DNA from: Planctomycetota bacterium
GTDB lineage: Bacteria; Planctomycetota; Phycisphaerae; Phycisphaerales; SM1A02
Assembly (NCBI GenBank): GCA_024230295.1
Contig: JAAERN010000147.1
Coordinates: forward strand, 1-64,000
DNA length: 64,000 nt
Direction of reading: 5' to 3'
Shown here: positions 34,041-43,324 of the stretch, piece after piece
How the letters are laid out: each line of letters opens with the position of its first letter
How positions within the stretch are numbered: the first letter of the stretch is position 1
Notes under the pieces: model-generated
The model's input: the letters and a program-made list of their open reading frames with translations, nothing else
What the model was told of the DNA's origin: nothing
The model's database searches: none
Made by a program: the position numbers and the translations under genes

Positions 34041-35651
34041 ATGAAAAACGCCTTGACGCGTACCGTAACAGTGATCAGTGTGATAACTCCGATCCTTTTG
34101 GCCATCGAAACGGCTCAGGCAGAAATGGTCTGGGGTGGTTGGCACCACGGCGACAATCAGTTGGAATTCTGGGTTGGGGACACCGAAGTAGGCCCTATCG
34201 AATCACTGTGGATCGCGCCGGCGGAACGTATGTCGGGCCGCAACATCCAGGTGTCTCTGGCAGCCGATGCCTCGAGCGGCACGCAGCACATGGCCGTGGT
34301 GTGGAGCGATGCCTCTGGTACGCCGCAGTCGGCGACACTTACGCTTGACGGAGTGGTGCCTGGAGATTGGAACCCGCGAATGGTGTCGATGTCCTACCAA
34401 GGAATAGTGACCGAGGCCGAAACTGGAGTGATTGACCTTCCAGGCTTCATCGCCAGAATGCTGATCAATCCGAGCGAAACGAATTATGCCAGGCGCACGC
34501 TCTTCGAAGTACAAGAGGAATTGACGGAACAGGCTGATCCCACCGAGTTTCTGCCTGGGGATACGGATAACACGTTTACAGTTGATGCGAACGACATTCT
34601 TGAGGTGCTGACACACTACGGAACCAATTGCGAAGGAATGATTCCCTGCCCTGGAGATGGCGATGCAAGTGGAATGGTCAATGTTGAAGATCTCCTCGCG
34701 GTCGTTCGAAATTTCGGCAGGGCGTTGGTGGCCGAGGACACAGCGGCGCGGCGACTCTTGTTCTGGCAGCCCGTTGGCGGCTCGTGGCACGAAGAGGGGT
34801 TTCCTAATCACATTCATCCGCAGGTCTACACGGATGAGGCCGGTTGGCAGGTGAACATCGACAAACGAATTGGGCCGGTCGTAGACGAAATCGGCGCTGG
34901 ATCATTTGACATGTGGTTTCACAACATCGCCGGGTACTGGTACGACCATGATCAGGTATGGCCTTCAGGCGATACACAGTCCATGCTGTTTGAACAACTT
35001 GAGAAGGCACGACAGCAGCGTCCCGGTCTGGTGCAGGATCTACCTAGGCTTGTCGAGTATCTGCGGAGGAACAAGATCAACTACTACGCGTATCTCGGGC
35101 TTCCTCGGTGCTGGGTATCCCCCTGGGGAGCCGCCGGATGGACGCCGCAGGACGAGCACGGAGACCCCAACACCATCAACAGGTTCTACGGCGAACTGCT
35201 GCAACTCGGATTCAGCGGGATTGGGCACGATGCCGGCAAGCATGTCCCCGAGGATTCACCGTGGGTGCAAGATGTTGCACCAGAGCTTCATCGACGTGGA
35301 GCAGAACTCTTCGTAGAAGCGATTCCGACCCGTTCACAGGCGCACTTTCTGGGCTTCAGCGTTGTGGCAGAGCACCGCATGTGGGATCGCATGCCGGGCA
35401 ACAATCCCGAAACGTATTTCACGGAAGAAGAAATCGTTGCTGCCGGTGGCCGCGCCATTCACATCATGACATGGCCGCTTGGCATGGCACCTGGCGACGA
35501 TGGATACGATCCTGAGTTCGACTATGCACAGTGGCGTTGGGATATCAGCATGCAGTTGCTCTCGGAAGGTAAGACGGTTGCTATTGGACTTCGTGGCATG
35601 CAGAACGCTGGTTATCCGATCGGCGATCTTGTCGCTGCCGCGCAGAATTGA
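34041..35651 (+). CDS. Secreted protein with internal dockerin-like pair and TIM-barrel-like C-terminal domain
   Basis: 536 residues from ATG 34041. Signal peptide about 1-27. Residues 30-165 are a strand-rich domain with WGGWHHGDNQLEFWVGDTEV; residues 172-227 contain two calcium loops, PGDTDNTFTVDANDILEVL and PGDGDASGMVNVEDLLAVV, the same type as C-terminal dockerin-like repeats but placed in the middle. Residues 240-536 look like an alpha/beta barrel with RRLLFWQPVGGSWHEEG, FDMWFHNIAGYWYDHDQVW, YYAYLGLPR and AGGRAIHIMTW, reminiscent of glycosidase-like proteins, though no family is certain. Candidate catalytic acids are Asp/Glu in GIGHDAGKH and LFVEAIPTR. An internal location means the repeat cannot act as a simple C-terminal sorting tail here. 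Confidence 0.7.
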   Translation: MKNALTRTVTVISVITPILLAIETAQAEMVWGGWHHGDNQLEFWVGDTEVGPIESLWIAPAERMSGRNIQVSLAADASSGTQHMAVVWSDASGTPQSATLTLDGVVPGDWNPRMVSMSYQGIVTEAETGVIDLPGFIARMLINPSETNYARRTLFEVQEELTEQADPTEFLPGDTDNTFTVDANDILEVLTHYGTNCEGMIPCPGDGDASGMVNVEDLLAVVRNFGRALVAEDTAARRLLFWQPVGGSWHEEGFPNHIHPQVYTDEAGWQVNIDKRIGPVVDEIGAGSFDMWFHNIAGYWYDHDQVWPSGDTQSMLFEQLEKARQQRPGLVQDLPRLVEYLRRNKINYYAYLGLPRCWVSPWGAAGWTPQDEHGDPNTINRFYGELLQLGFSGIGHDAGKHVPEDSPWVQDVAPELHRRGAELFVEAIPTRSQAHFLGFSVVAEHRMWDRMPGNNPETYFTEEEIVAAGGRAIHIMTWPLGMAPGDDGYDPEFDYAQWRWDISMQLLSEGKTVAIGLRGMQNAGYPIGDLVAAAQN

Positions 35652-35667
35652 TCAGCGGTCATAGAAC

Positions 35668-37083
35668 TCAGGCGAGTTGTTCAGATCCCGCAGCCGTCGG
35701 CACATCATCATCGTCCCAGTCGTCATCCGGGAAGAGTGGATCCCACGCTTCTTCGGGATCGGTCTGGTACATCGCACCAAAGAACATCGCGATAAACCCA
35801 GAAATACGCATGCCATACAAGGCACCGACAAAGGCCATCAAGCCGTTCCAGAGGAAGAGCGCAGCCTCGCCTCGCGAGAAGGCGATGGTTTGTCCAAGCG
35901 CGCATCCGCATGGAATCACAATGAAGGGGCGATGCAGGGCTGTCATGGTTCTCTCATCAAGGGCGCGGACGATCAAACCCATGACGATTGCGTAGAACGG
36001 GAGCGCAAGCCATGGGAAGTCATGGGCAACATGTCCGATGATTCCAGGACCGACGTTGAAGACATCGCCTGATCCCTTCCGCCGGATTGCTCCGTCGTGC
36101 ACCATGTCTTTCGCTAGGGGGTAGGGCTTGTTTGCCCACAATGCGCGAGGGATCGGCATCGCAAACAGAAACTTCACCTGATGCATGAACACGTATGGAT
36201 AAGCGCTGCCGTAGGTTTCGATGGCCCACATGCTGAGCGGTCCTGCATTCTGCCCAGTCAGTACTGACGTCATGCCCCCTGTGATGTCCTCCAGATTGAG
36301 TTCGGTAATCCTTGTGAGTCGGTCGCCAAGGCTCTGATTTTCATAGGCGCCACCACCGCGGCGTGTTGCCGTGTAGACGGTCAGGAAAAACAAGCCGATG
36401 AAGCCGAAGATCGTGACCTTGCGGATAAGTGTGTGCAGCGGGAAACGGCGCCAATAGGCGTAGTAAATTGCCCAACCGAATCCGAGGGGAACACCAATGG
36501 TGCCGCGGCGACCGAATGATTGGTAGGACACAGCGGTGAGGGCAAGCAAGAGAATGGCGAATGCGAGTCCGATGTAGATCGGGTTTCTGAAGTCCCGCGA
36601 CCATGCCCAGGCCGCCGTCGCAGCAGATGCCGTCAATACGCCTGCCCCCGCTTGGGATGAGAGGATGCCGAACAGCGGTATCCACATCAGCACCATCTTC
36701 ATCAACGCCCCGAGGCCCAGCAGAACCAGCGATAACGCAAACCATCCTCCAGCCGCGCCATCCCAGTCTCCCTTGCCGATTCCGCGGACATAGCGAAGGA
36801 CGCCCCAGTCACGGGCGTAGGACCACTCGAACAGGATCAGGAACAGTGTTGCCATGAAGGCAAAGATCATCGGAGTGACGGTCTTGTCATCCGGCTCCAG
36901 GTTGCCGTAGATGTTGAATGCCAGTCCGAGAATGCTGCTGGTCAGCTGGAAGATTATGAACCCACCGAGAAATACCGTATGAACGCTCAGTAATTCGGCG
37001 CGGCGTTTAACTGCCAGTTGGATGACTCTGACGCCGATCCAGATGATGAGGCAGGCGAGATAGATGGAGACGATAAACCGCAT
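35668..37083 (-). CDS. Oligosaccharide repeat-unit polymerase-like membrane protein
   Basis: 471 residues with about eleven hydrophobic segments. ATG 37083 has AGGATCC upstream. The layout, with a long extracytoplasmic loop containing TRRGGGAYENQSLGDRLTRI and the loop GSAYPYVFMHQVKFLFAMPIP before a hydrophobic pair, resembles Wzy-type polymerases of the O-antigen polymerase/PST groups, which are weakly conserved. The C-terminal tail is acidic (DPLFPDDDWDDDDVP) and cytoplasmic. Family assignment rests on topology and the PRALWANKPYPLAKD stretch, which recalls the Pro-rich loop of these polymerases. It lies downstream of the phosphatase gene on the same strand and could be unrelated in function. 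Confidence 0.6.
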   Translation of the reverse strand: MRFIVSIYLACLIIWIGVRVIQLAVKRRAELLSVHTVFLGGFIIFQLTSSILGLAFNIYGNLEPDDKTVTPMIFAFMATLFLILFEWSYARDWGVLRYVRGIGKGDWDGAAGGWFALSLVLLGLGALMKMVLMWIPLFGILSSQAGAGVLTASAATAAWAWSRDFRNPIYIGLAFAILLLALTAVSYQSFGRRGTIGVPLGFGWAIYYAYWRRFPLHTLIRKVTIFGFIGLFFLTVYTATRRGGGAYENQSLGDRLTRITELNLEDITGGMTSVLTGQNAGPLSMWAIETYGSAYPYVFMHQVKFLFAMPIPRALWANKPYPLAKDMVHDGAIRRKGSGDVFNVGPGIIGHVAHDFPWLALPFYAIVMGLIVRALDERTMTALHRPFIVIPCGCALGQTIAFSRGEAALFLWNGLMAFVGALYGMRISGFIAMFFGAMYQTDPEEAWDPLFPDDDWDDDDVPTAAGSEQLA

Positions 37084-37142
37084 GACAATGGATCCTGATG
37101 GGGGAGGATCATATGCGGATCGGCCAACCGGGTCCGATGGGA

Positions 37143-38411
37143 TCAGGGATTGCGGCGGACTGCGAGAATTGTGCGATCGTCCTGCGGTGGCCGATCGTCA
37201 CGAAAGGCTTCCATATCGTGGCGGAGGTGCTCCAACGTCTCAGCGAGGGATCGGTCTGGTTCGGCTGAAAGGAGCCCAGCCAATCGATCGATTCCGTAGA
37301 ACGCCCCCTCGGTATCCATTGCCTCGAAGATGCCGTCGCTCGGGATTGCGAGAATGTCGCCGGGGCTCATGTCGATGCGGGTTGTGGTGTCGGCGTCAAG
37401 CGTCTCCAATACCCCCAGCGGAGGAACGTCTGCGTCGAAGGTGACGAGTTCGCCATCCGCACGGATCAGCAGCATTGGCCCGTGTCCGGCTGCCAGCGAT
37501 TTAACAACGCCGGACTCGGCATCCAGTTGTCCAAACCAAGCTGTGACAAACTGCATCGGAGATGTGTCCTGCCAGAGTTGTGTGTTGAGTTCTTTGGCGA
37601 GTTCCAGCAGTGGGGCGTCAAGCCGAACTGCCATACGAAGCATGGATCTGACCTGTGTGACCGAAATGGCCGGCCCGATACCGTGCCCTGTTGCATCGCC
37701 GACCATGAGTAGCGCTCCACCCTCCACATCGATGGCGTCGTAGGCGTCACCGCCGGTTGCGTCGGCTGGCATGCTCCACCCGTGAATTTCCCAGCCGTCC
37801 AGTTCCGGAAACGTGTTTGGAAAGGTTGCGGCTTGAATCTTCTGAGCGATCTCCAGATCATGCTGTAACTTCACGAGTTCCAGCCGATCGGCGAGCAGAC
37901 GCGAACGACGCATAGCAACAGCGGACTGGGCAGCAAGCGCGGAGGCGATGTTCTCGCACTCCTCGCCAAAGGGTCCTGCTCGGCGGTTGAGAACCTGCGC
38001 GACGCCCACGAGTTCGCCAACATCAGTTGCGACGAGCGGAATCGTCAACAGATTGTGCGTTCGGTAGCCCGTCTTCTCATCGACTCCTCTGTAGAAGCGG
38101 TCATCCGCGTAGGCATCCGCGATGTTGATGATCTCTCGCGTCTCACCGGCGGTTCCGGCGATTCCTTTTCCAAGAGGAACACGAATGTCTTCCAGCGACT
38201 CCATCAACACACCATCGGGACCATGCCCCGCGACAGCGATGAGTTCGTTGTTCTTGGGGCAATACTCAAAAACGGTGGCCCTCTCTGCTTCAAGAATGTC
38301 GCGAAGGCAATCGGCGACACGGCAGATGACGGCCTGTGGATCATCTGTGCTGCCAAGCACACGGCTGACTTCGAGAATGCAGTCGATCTGTTCGCGTGTG
38401 ATATCGGGCAT
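37143..38411 (-). CDS. GAF domain plus PP2C-type (SpoIIE/RsbU) phosphatase
   Basis: 422 residues, ATG 38411 with AGGA seven bases upstream. Residues about 12-170 form a GAF sensory domain (VLGSTDDPQAVICRVADCL, IRVPLGKGIAGTAGE, YRTHNLLTIPL). A helical linker HDLEIAQKIQAATFPN is the usual RsbU/SpoIIE entry, then the PP2C domain with ADATGGDAYDAIDVEGG, LMVGDATGHGIGPAISV (metal-binding Asp), GHGPMLLI, SDGIFEAMD and DDRTILAVRR, all metal or catalytic acidic positions intact. Such enzymes dephosphorylate anti-anti-sigma factors in partner-switching pathways or respond to small ligands. It lies 21 bases after the CHASE2 cyclase gene and is probably co-transcribed with it. No anti-sigma partner is in the window. 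Confidence 0.92.
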   Translation of the reverse strand: MPDITREQIDCILEVSRVLGSTDDPQAVICRVADCLRDILEAERATVFEYCPKNNELIAVAGHGPDGVLMESLEDIRVPLGKGIAGTAGETREIINIADAYADDRFYRGVDEKTGYRTHNLLTIPLVATDVGELVGVAQVLNRRAGPFGEECENIASALAAQSAVAMRRSRLLADRLELVKLQHDLEIAQKIQAATFPNTFPELDGWEIHGWSMPADATGGDAYDAIDVEGGALLMVGDATGHGIGPAISVTQVRSMLRMAVRLDAPLLELAKELNTQLWQDTSPMQFVTAWFGQLDAESGVVKSLAAGHGPMLLIRADGELVTFDADVPPLGVLETLDADTTTRIDMSPGDILAIPSDGIFEAMDTEGAFYGIDRLAGLLSAEPDRSLAETLEHLRHDMEAFRDDRPPQDDRTILAVRRNP

Positions 38412-38432
38412 GAGTATGTCCTGCTGAAGAAG

Positions 38433-41102
38433 CTACTTTTCTTGCAATCGAAGTGCGCGGGGCATTGGATCTGGAGTGTCCCTGATGACTTCAGCGAACC
38501 TACGGGATATGGATGTAGTGCCGTCGGTCGCTTCGACGGCCTCTAGGGCGGCTTGCGCTGCAGATCGATCTCCATCTCGAATTGCCATGGCGAGGGCAGC
38601 GTGCTGGTCAACCGTACCAACCGATGGTGGTGTGCTTGAGAGGGTCCATGAATCGATAATGGCGTTTCGACCCACCACCTGTATCGGGCCAACCTCAATA
38701 AATGGCAGATCGGTATCGTCGACCAACTCGTGTGTACGGCCGTCCAGCAGAATAGATGTCCCCAATTGTTTGTTGGCTGACTCCAGCCGTGCAGCGAGGT
38801 TCGCTACGTCGCCAATGACCGTGTAGTCATTCAGTCGTGGCGGTGCACCACAGTCACCGACGAGGGCCTCGCCCGTCGCAATGCCGATTCGGAGCCCGAG
38901 TTGTGGCTGATTGAGTTCCGGATCTGCATTGATCAGAGCCATGAACTCCTGACATTCCATGGCTGCGTGGCAAGCAAGCGTAGCTTGATCCGATTGAGGC
39001 CCAAAGGCCGACCAGAAGGCGAGGAAGCCGTCTCCGAGGAACTTGTTGAGGTAGGCATCCCGCGAGGTGACACGGTCGGTCAGCCCGGCCATGCAGCGAT
39101 TGAGAAGAGCGACCGTTTGCTCAGTTCCCAACCGTTCACTGATCTGTGTGAAGCCGGCGAGATCGCCAAACATGACGCACACTTCACGACGGACACCGAG
39201 CATGCTGAGAGCATTCGGATCTCGCGCCAGTTCGTCCACGAGTGCTTCGGGGACGCGTGCTCGGAACTGTCTTGTGATTCGCCGTTTCTCTTGTTGTACG
39301 AGTATCGCCCGCGATCCGGTGCCAGTTGCCCAGGAGAGCGTCATGGCTACCAGTGGAGTTGCAGCCGGAAGCACAACGGACTCATACGAGAACATCGCGA
39401 TCAGCGTGATGATCCACAGCACCAATAAGCCAAGCGATGCCGCCGTGGCAGGCCACGGTCCGAGCGAGGCGACAATGATGGCAATGCACAGGCCAAGCAC
39501 AGCCGAAGCGACCGGTGACCACCATCGCGAGCCTTCGTGCAAAGAACGCTCTTGGAGCACCATGTCAGCGAGGGCGGCGTGCACCATGACACCCGGAGTC
39601 CGCGGGCCGGCTGCTGTTGGGATGAAGTCAGCGACCGTGCCGGTTGCCGTCCATCCGACAAACACAAGTCGATCCTGAACGGCGTTCTGGAGTGACTGCT
39701 CAACCTGTGCAATGCGTTCGCTTGCGGCAGTGGCGGCCTCAGCCGCAAGGCGCCAGTCCAGCATTCGCGTCAGAAGATTGTGTTCCGCCTCATCCAACTG
39801 CACCAGTTCGGTCGCAAGCGCATCGCGGCTGCGAATGTTGCCGAGCGTAAAGTCGACCTCATCCGCGATTTCCAGTTGCAGATCGTTTGAGAGCCAGTTC
39901 TCATTTTCAAGGGCAGAGTCCATGCGAATGCCGCGGATCAGATCACGAGAGGCTTCAGCCTTGAGCGTGGTGGCCCGCTCCAGCGTTTGGCGGGCTCTCG
40001 CAAGAAGAACCACCTCGCCAATCGAGATATGACCTGTGAATCTGTCATCATCCTCGAGTGATCGATGAAGATTCGGCCAGTCCATACCGTGAATGCTTCG
40101 GGGCCAGCACAGGGTGATTGCATCGCCCGTAAGTGGAAGCCTGACATTCCCAACGATGACGGCATCGTCTTCAATGACATACGGCGTCTCTGCCCCGAGG
40201 AAGCGTTGGACTGCAGCGATGCCCAGTGGCGGCACCAACGCTCCACGCCCAATGGGTTGAGATGGAAGCAAGTGGCGAACTCCGCCGTCGGAACTTCTTC
40301 GGACGATGTTGACGTAGCCCGATCCTCCCGCCGAGTTGCCAAACTCAGGCAGTGGGAATCGGTCGCTTGGCGACGGCTGTTGGCTCGGGCCGCCTTGGAT
40401 TCCTCCCGGAAGTGATATGCGGCCTTGGCGCTGTCGGAGTGCAGTGTCAATGAGCGGTTCCATCGCACCCTGTTCATCACCAGCAAGTTCGAACAGGCTC
40501 TGTTGGTCACTTACCGTCGCGGCCAGATCAAAGATGGCGCGGCGCCGCAGGAGATGCAACGTATCCGTGGTCGCATCGGGACCGTCGGCCCGAGGATCGA
40601 GTGATAGGTCTTCTCGCATACGCTCAAGCGTCTTTGCAAGAACCCCCGGCGACCCACCAGCGGCGGCCCATCTGGCCTCAAGTTCATCTGGCATGAGCAG
40701 CACGCCGAGAATAGTGTCCTTGTCGATGGCATCGGCCAGAAGCTGGTCGTGATTGGTTTGGGACTGTGGCGGTCCGGGATGCCATGTTGGATGCTGGGGA
40801 TCTGCCAAATCGAGGTCAACAGCAATCGTGCGGGCGCCGGCTCGTCGAAGTTCATTGATCGCTCCGGCAAGATCGGCTCGCGGCCACGGCCATCGCCCCA
40901 ATCGTTCCAACGCGCGATCGTCAATGTCGGCCATGACGATCTCAGACGACATTGGCTGAGCGTCTCGGGGAAGATGCTGCTGTTCGAGATCCAGAAGCCG
41001 CTCATTCCAGCCGTGGAATCCACCGACGACATCGATCAATACGACAAAAAGGGTCCCTGCCGCTGATGAGAGAAGAACGCTGCTACTGGTATTGCCTATC
41101 AC
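38433..41102 (-). CDS. CHASE2-domain membrane adenylate/guanylate cyclase (class III)
   Basis: 889 residues from GTG 41102. Residues 8-28 are a membrane anchor, then a large extracytoplasmic CHASE2 domain (about 40-520) with MADIDDRALERLGRWPWPRADL, IAVDLDLAD and RLVFVGWTATGTVADF, the characteristic end of CHASE2. Three membrane helices (about 530-610) precede the class III cyclase domain (about 640-810). VCVMFGDLAGFTQISERLG has the first metal Asp; KFLGDGFLAFW has the second; GIATGEALVGDCG and NDYTVIGDVANLAARLE carry the transition-state Asn and Arg. So the enzyme should make cAMP or cGMP in the cytosol in response to an external cue. Placed between the FecR protein gene and the GAF-phosphatase gene. 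Confidence 0.93.
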   Translation of the reverse strand: MIGNTSSSVLLSSAAGTLFVVLIDVVGGFHGWNERLLDLEQQHLPRDAQPMSSEIVMADIDDRALERLGRWPWPRADLAGAINELRRAGARTIAVDLDLADPQHPTWHPGPPQSQTNHDQLLADAIDKDTILGVLLMPDELEARWAAAGGSPGVLAKTLERMREDLSLDPRADGPDATTDTLHLLRRRAIFDLAATVSDQQSLFELAGDEQGAMEPLIDTALRQRQGRISLPGGIQGGPSQQPSPSDRFPLPEFGNSAGGSGYVNIVRRSSDGGVRHLLPSQPIGRGALVPPLGIAAVQRFLGAETPYVIEDDAVIVGNVRLPLTGDAITLCWPRSIHGMDWPNLHRSLEDDDRFTGHISIGEVVLLARARQTLERATTLKAEASRDLIRGIRMDSALENENWLSNDLQLEIADEVDFTLGNIRSRDALATELVQLDEAEHNLLTRMLDWRLAAEAATAASERIAQVEQSLQNAVQDRLVFVGWTATGTVADFIPTAAGPRTPGVMVHAALADMVLQERSLHEGSRWWSPVASAVLGLCIAIIVASLGPWPATAASLGLLVLWIITLIAMFSYESVVLPAATPLVAMTLSWATGTGSRAILVQQEKRRITRQFRARVPEALVDELARDPNALSMLGVRREVCVMFGDLAGFTQISERLGTEQTVALLNRCMAGLTDRVTSRDAYLNKFLGDGFLAFWSAFGPQSDQATLACHAAMECQEFMALINADPELNQPQLGLRIGIATGEALVGDCGAPPRLNDYTVIGDVANLAARLESANKQLGTSILLDGRTHELVDDTDLPFIEVGPIQVVGRNAIIDSWTLSSTPPSVGTVDQHAALAMAIRDGDRSAAQAALEAVEATDGTTSISRRFAEVIRDTPDPMPRALRLQEK

Positions 41103-41147
41103 GCTGCTGGCAGCGTATCAAGGATGGGGCGTGCCTGACCTATTCGG

Positions 41148-42668
41148 TCATGGGCACCATGCGCAATCGCCGCCTTCGGGCAACTCATAAGTATCCGCCG
41201 GGCCGTGCTGCAGGCTCTGTCCGTACGGCGTCAATCTTGGATGTTGGCCGGGCGATTGGTACTCATTGTAGAGCACCTCATTCATCGCGTTGGCGAAGGC
41301 TTCCCGGCAGACTTCGATCCGCTCGCCGTCACCGTTGAATGTTGTGACGCAGAATTCGTTGACGAAGGTCATCATCGTCCGAAGTTCGGTGTCGCCGGTG
41401 AACGGCTGCCCTGTCCATTCGGCATCGCCGTAATTGAGGATTGCGGCGTAAGTCCCTGGAATCGGACTATCTCCATTAGGCAGATCAACCCCGAATGGAA
41501 TGAACATGTACTCGTGCCCGTCTTGTCCTTCGTGGATGTATTCAATACGCGACGAATCGTGGAACCCAGTGGTATTGAAGAGCCCCGACTCGAAGATCGC
41601 CGCGACGCGGTGGCCGGCAGGATTGTATGGATCGAGCGGTCCGACATCCTTGAGACTCATGTCCCAGTAGAGCGCTGTTGCCACAGAACCCATGTCCTCG
41701 GACAGCACCACGCCATTTGGTGGGAAGTACCAGGCAAAGCCGTCCTGGATGAAGGGATCGCCGAATTCCTCTTCGTAGATTTCGTCGGCGATGGCTTCCT
41801 GCTGGTCGGCCAGCAAGATGCGGACCGATTGGTTGATGGGGTTGGCATTGGACACGGCCTGCGTCGTTTGGTCAGGCGCATCCTGCTGGTCCTGCGATTC
41901 GGTTGCCTGCAGTGGGGCCGGCCCGGAGGATTCCATGGCCCCGGCGACGGCAGGATCGGGTGTTTTCTGGGTGGATACGGCGCCGCCCGACATCATGTGC
42001 GCAACTTTGCTGCCGTAATACCGCATGGCGATCGCGTTCATGGCGTTGGTGCGAGCACCGAATACCTGTGTGCCCTGGAGTGCACTGTGCCCGACAGCCA
42101 TGCCGGTTCCTCGTACCGCAAGCGCGCCTGATGGCGTGAGCACCGAGAAGTCATTTGTCAAACCAACTTGACCAACCTCGATATCGGCGCGGCCGCGATT
42201 GACTTGCACCATCGTCTTGAGTGTGTCCCCGGCGTGAGTGATCTGGGGGAGCGTGACACGTGAGCCGCTGTCAACGAACACATGCGAGTTGATTCCGACT
42301 CGAAGCATCATCCACGAGTGCAGCCCGGTACGAACCATCGCGCCCGGCGTAAGGATGTCGTCTTTGGCAGCCTTCTTCCACTTGGCCTTTTCGTCCGTTC
42401 GCCACTGGACCTTGCCGGTGAATTCCATGATGACTGCGCGAAGGATGCGGGTCTCATTCTCTGGCAACACTTCGGCAGCCTTGAGTGCGATCTTCTTGAG
42501 CGCAGCAAGCCGAGCCTGGATAGCGTCCTTGTTTGTTACGGCGACTGGCCGGAGACTCTCGCCGACAGTCGTTGTCTCAACGGGTGGTTCCTGCGCGCCA
42601 GCCCACAATCCGAGTGTCAGAGAGGCGGTCATTCCCGCGGTCCAGATGATTGAGCGTGTGATCGTCAT
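41148..42668 (-). CDS. FecR-domain periplasmic protein with Cys-Pro terminus
   Basis: 506 residues. Signal peptide about 1-25. A FecR domain (about 78-190) is clear: LTPGAMVRTGLHSWMMLRVG, VFVDSGSRVTLPQ, RGRADIEVG and SVLTPSGALAVRGTG. The rest is a Gln-rich linker followed by a strand-rich domain ending in GGDCAWCP. FecR domains in planctomycetes are often in stand-alone secreted proteins that bind cell wall or CHASE2 proteins. The ATG overlaps the stop of the lipoprotein gene (ATGA). CHASE2 and FecR genes are repeatedly adjacent in bacterial genomes, and here the two are 45 bases apart. Likely a sensor/adaptor in the periplasm. Confidence 0.88.
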   Translation of the reverse strand: MTITRSIIWTAGMTASLTLGLWAGAQEPPVETTTVGESLRPVAVTNKDAIQARLAALKKIALKAAEVLPENETRILRAVIMEFTGKVQWRTDEKAKWKKAAKDDILTPGAMVRTGLHSWMMLRVGINSHVFVDSGSRVTLPQITHAGDTLKTMVQVNRGRADIEVGQVGLTNDFSVLTPSGALAVRGTGMAVGHSALQGTQVFGARTNAMNAIAMRYYGSKVAHMMSGGAVSTQKTPDPAVAGAMESSGPAPLQATESQDQQDAPDQTTQAVSNANPINQSVRILLADQQEAIADEIYEEEFGDPFIQDGFAWYFPPNGVVLSEDMGSVATALYWDMSLKDVGPLDPYNPAGHRVAAIFESGLFNTTGFHDSSRIEYIHEGQDGHEYMFIPFGVDLPNGDSPIPGTYAAILNYGDAEWTGQPFTGDTELRTMMTFVNEFCVTTFNGDGERIEVCREAFANAMNEVLYNEYQSPGQHPRLTPYGQSLQHGPADTYELPEGGDCAWCP

Positions 42669-43324
42669 GATGTTGGCCCACCTTCCTCGGCTGGAGCAGT
42701 CGTTTCAGAGCCTTGGCCCGAAACTGGCGTCTCCGCCGGTTGGGTGGCCGCAGGGGCGGGGCCCTCGGCCGGTAGGGATGGCGCCTCGGCGGTTCGAGCC
42801 GCCCAAGCGCGATCGATCAGAAGCCGCTGCTCGGTAGCACCGAGCAGCGCGATGAATTCGGCCCCACTTAGGGCCTCGTGCTCAGTTATGCCGGGTATGA
42901 GCCCCATGTGAACCACTTCTCGGGTGCAATATCTCGGAGTGGTGCCAAAGAGCCGCATGGATAGACCACCCTGTACATCCAGAACCTGGCAGATGCACAC
43001 CGCGATAAAGCCCATTTCAGCCGATTCATTGGGGTTTAGGGGCCCAGAATCGGCCCGAATCCATCCCTGCTGGCTGGCAGCCTCCCGTCTGAGTTCCCAA
43101 GAATCGCCCACCGAAATTTCTGCGAGTAAGAGGAGCCCGTGGAGGGCATCGTCGTTCGTCGTGACGGCCTGATTCTCCAGCGTATCCCAGAAATCCAGTG
43201 ATTCGTCGGCTGTGGGGAATTGAGCGGCGGCGGGGGACTCGATGGTCGTTCGGTCCATGAGTCCGCAGCCCGCGAGGCCCAAAGAGGCCACAAGGATGGC
43301 TCCGGTGATGCATTCAGAACGCAT
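42665..43324 (-). CDS. Lipoprotein of unknown function in the FecR-CHASE2 cluster
   Basis: 219 residues from ATG 43324 (five upstream residues of a longer frame lie inside the barrel gene). The signal peptide ends with the lipobox LGLAGC (Cys20), so it is lipid-anchored. The body is mostly helical with a Cys pair in FIAVCICQVLDVQ and a later cysteine RYCTREV. The final 40 residues are rich in Pro, Ala and Thr, a flexible tether. I recognise no domain. Overlaps the barrel gene stop by eleven bases and the FecR gene start by four, so it is strictly within the operon. Confidence 0.75.
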   Translation of the reverse strand: MRSECITGAILVASLGLAGCGLMDRTTIESPAAAQFPTADESLDFWDTLENQAVTTNDDALHGLLLLAEISVGDSWELRREAASQQGWIRADSGPLNPNESAEMGFIAVCICQVLDVQGGLSMRLFGTTPRYCTREVVHMGLIPGITEHEALSGAEFIALLGATEQRLLIDRAWAARTAEAPSLPAEGPAPAATQPAETPVSGQGSETTAPAEEGGPTS

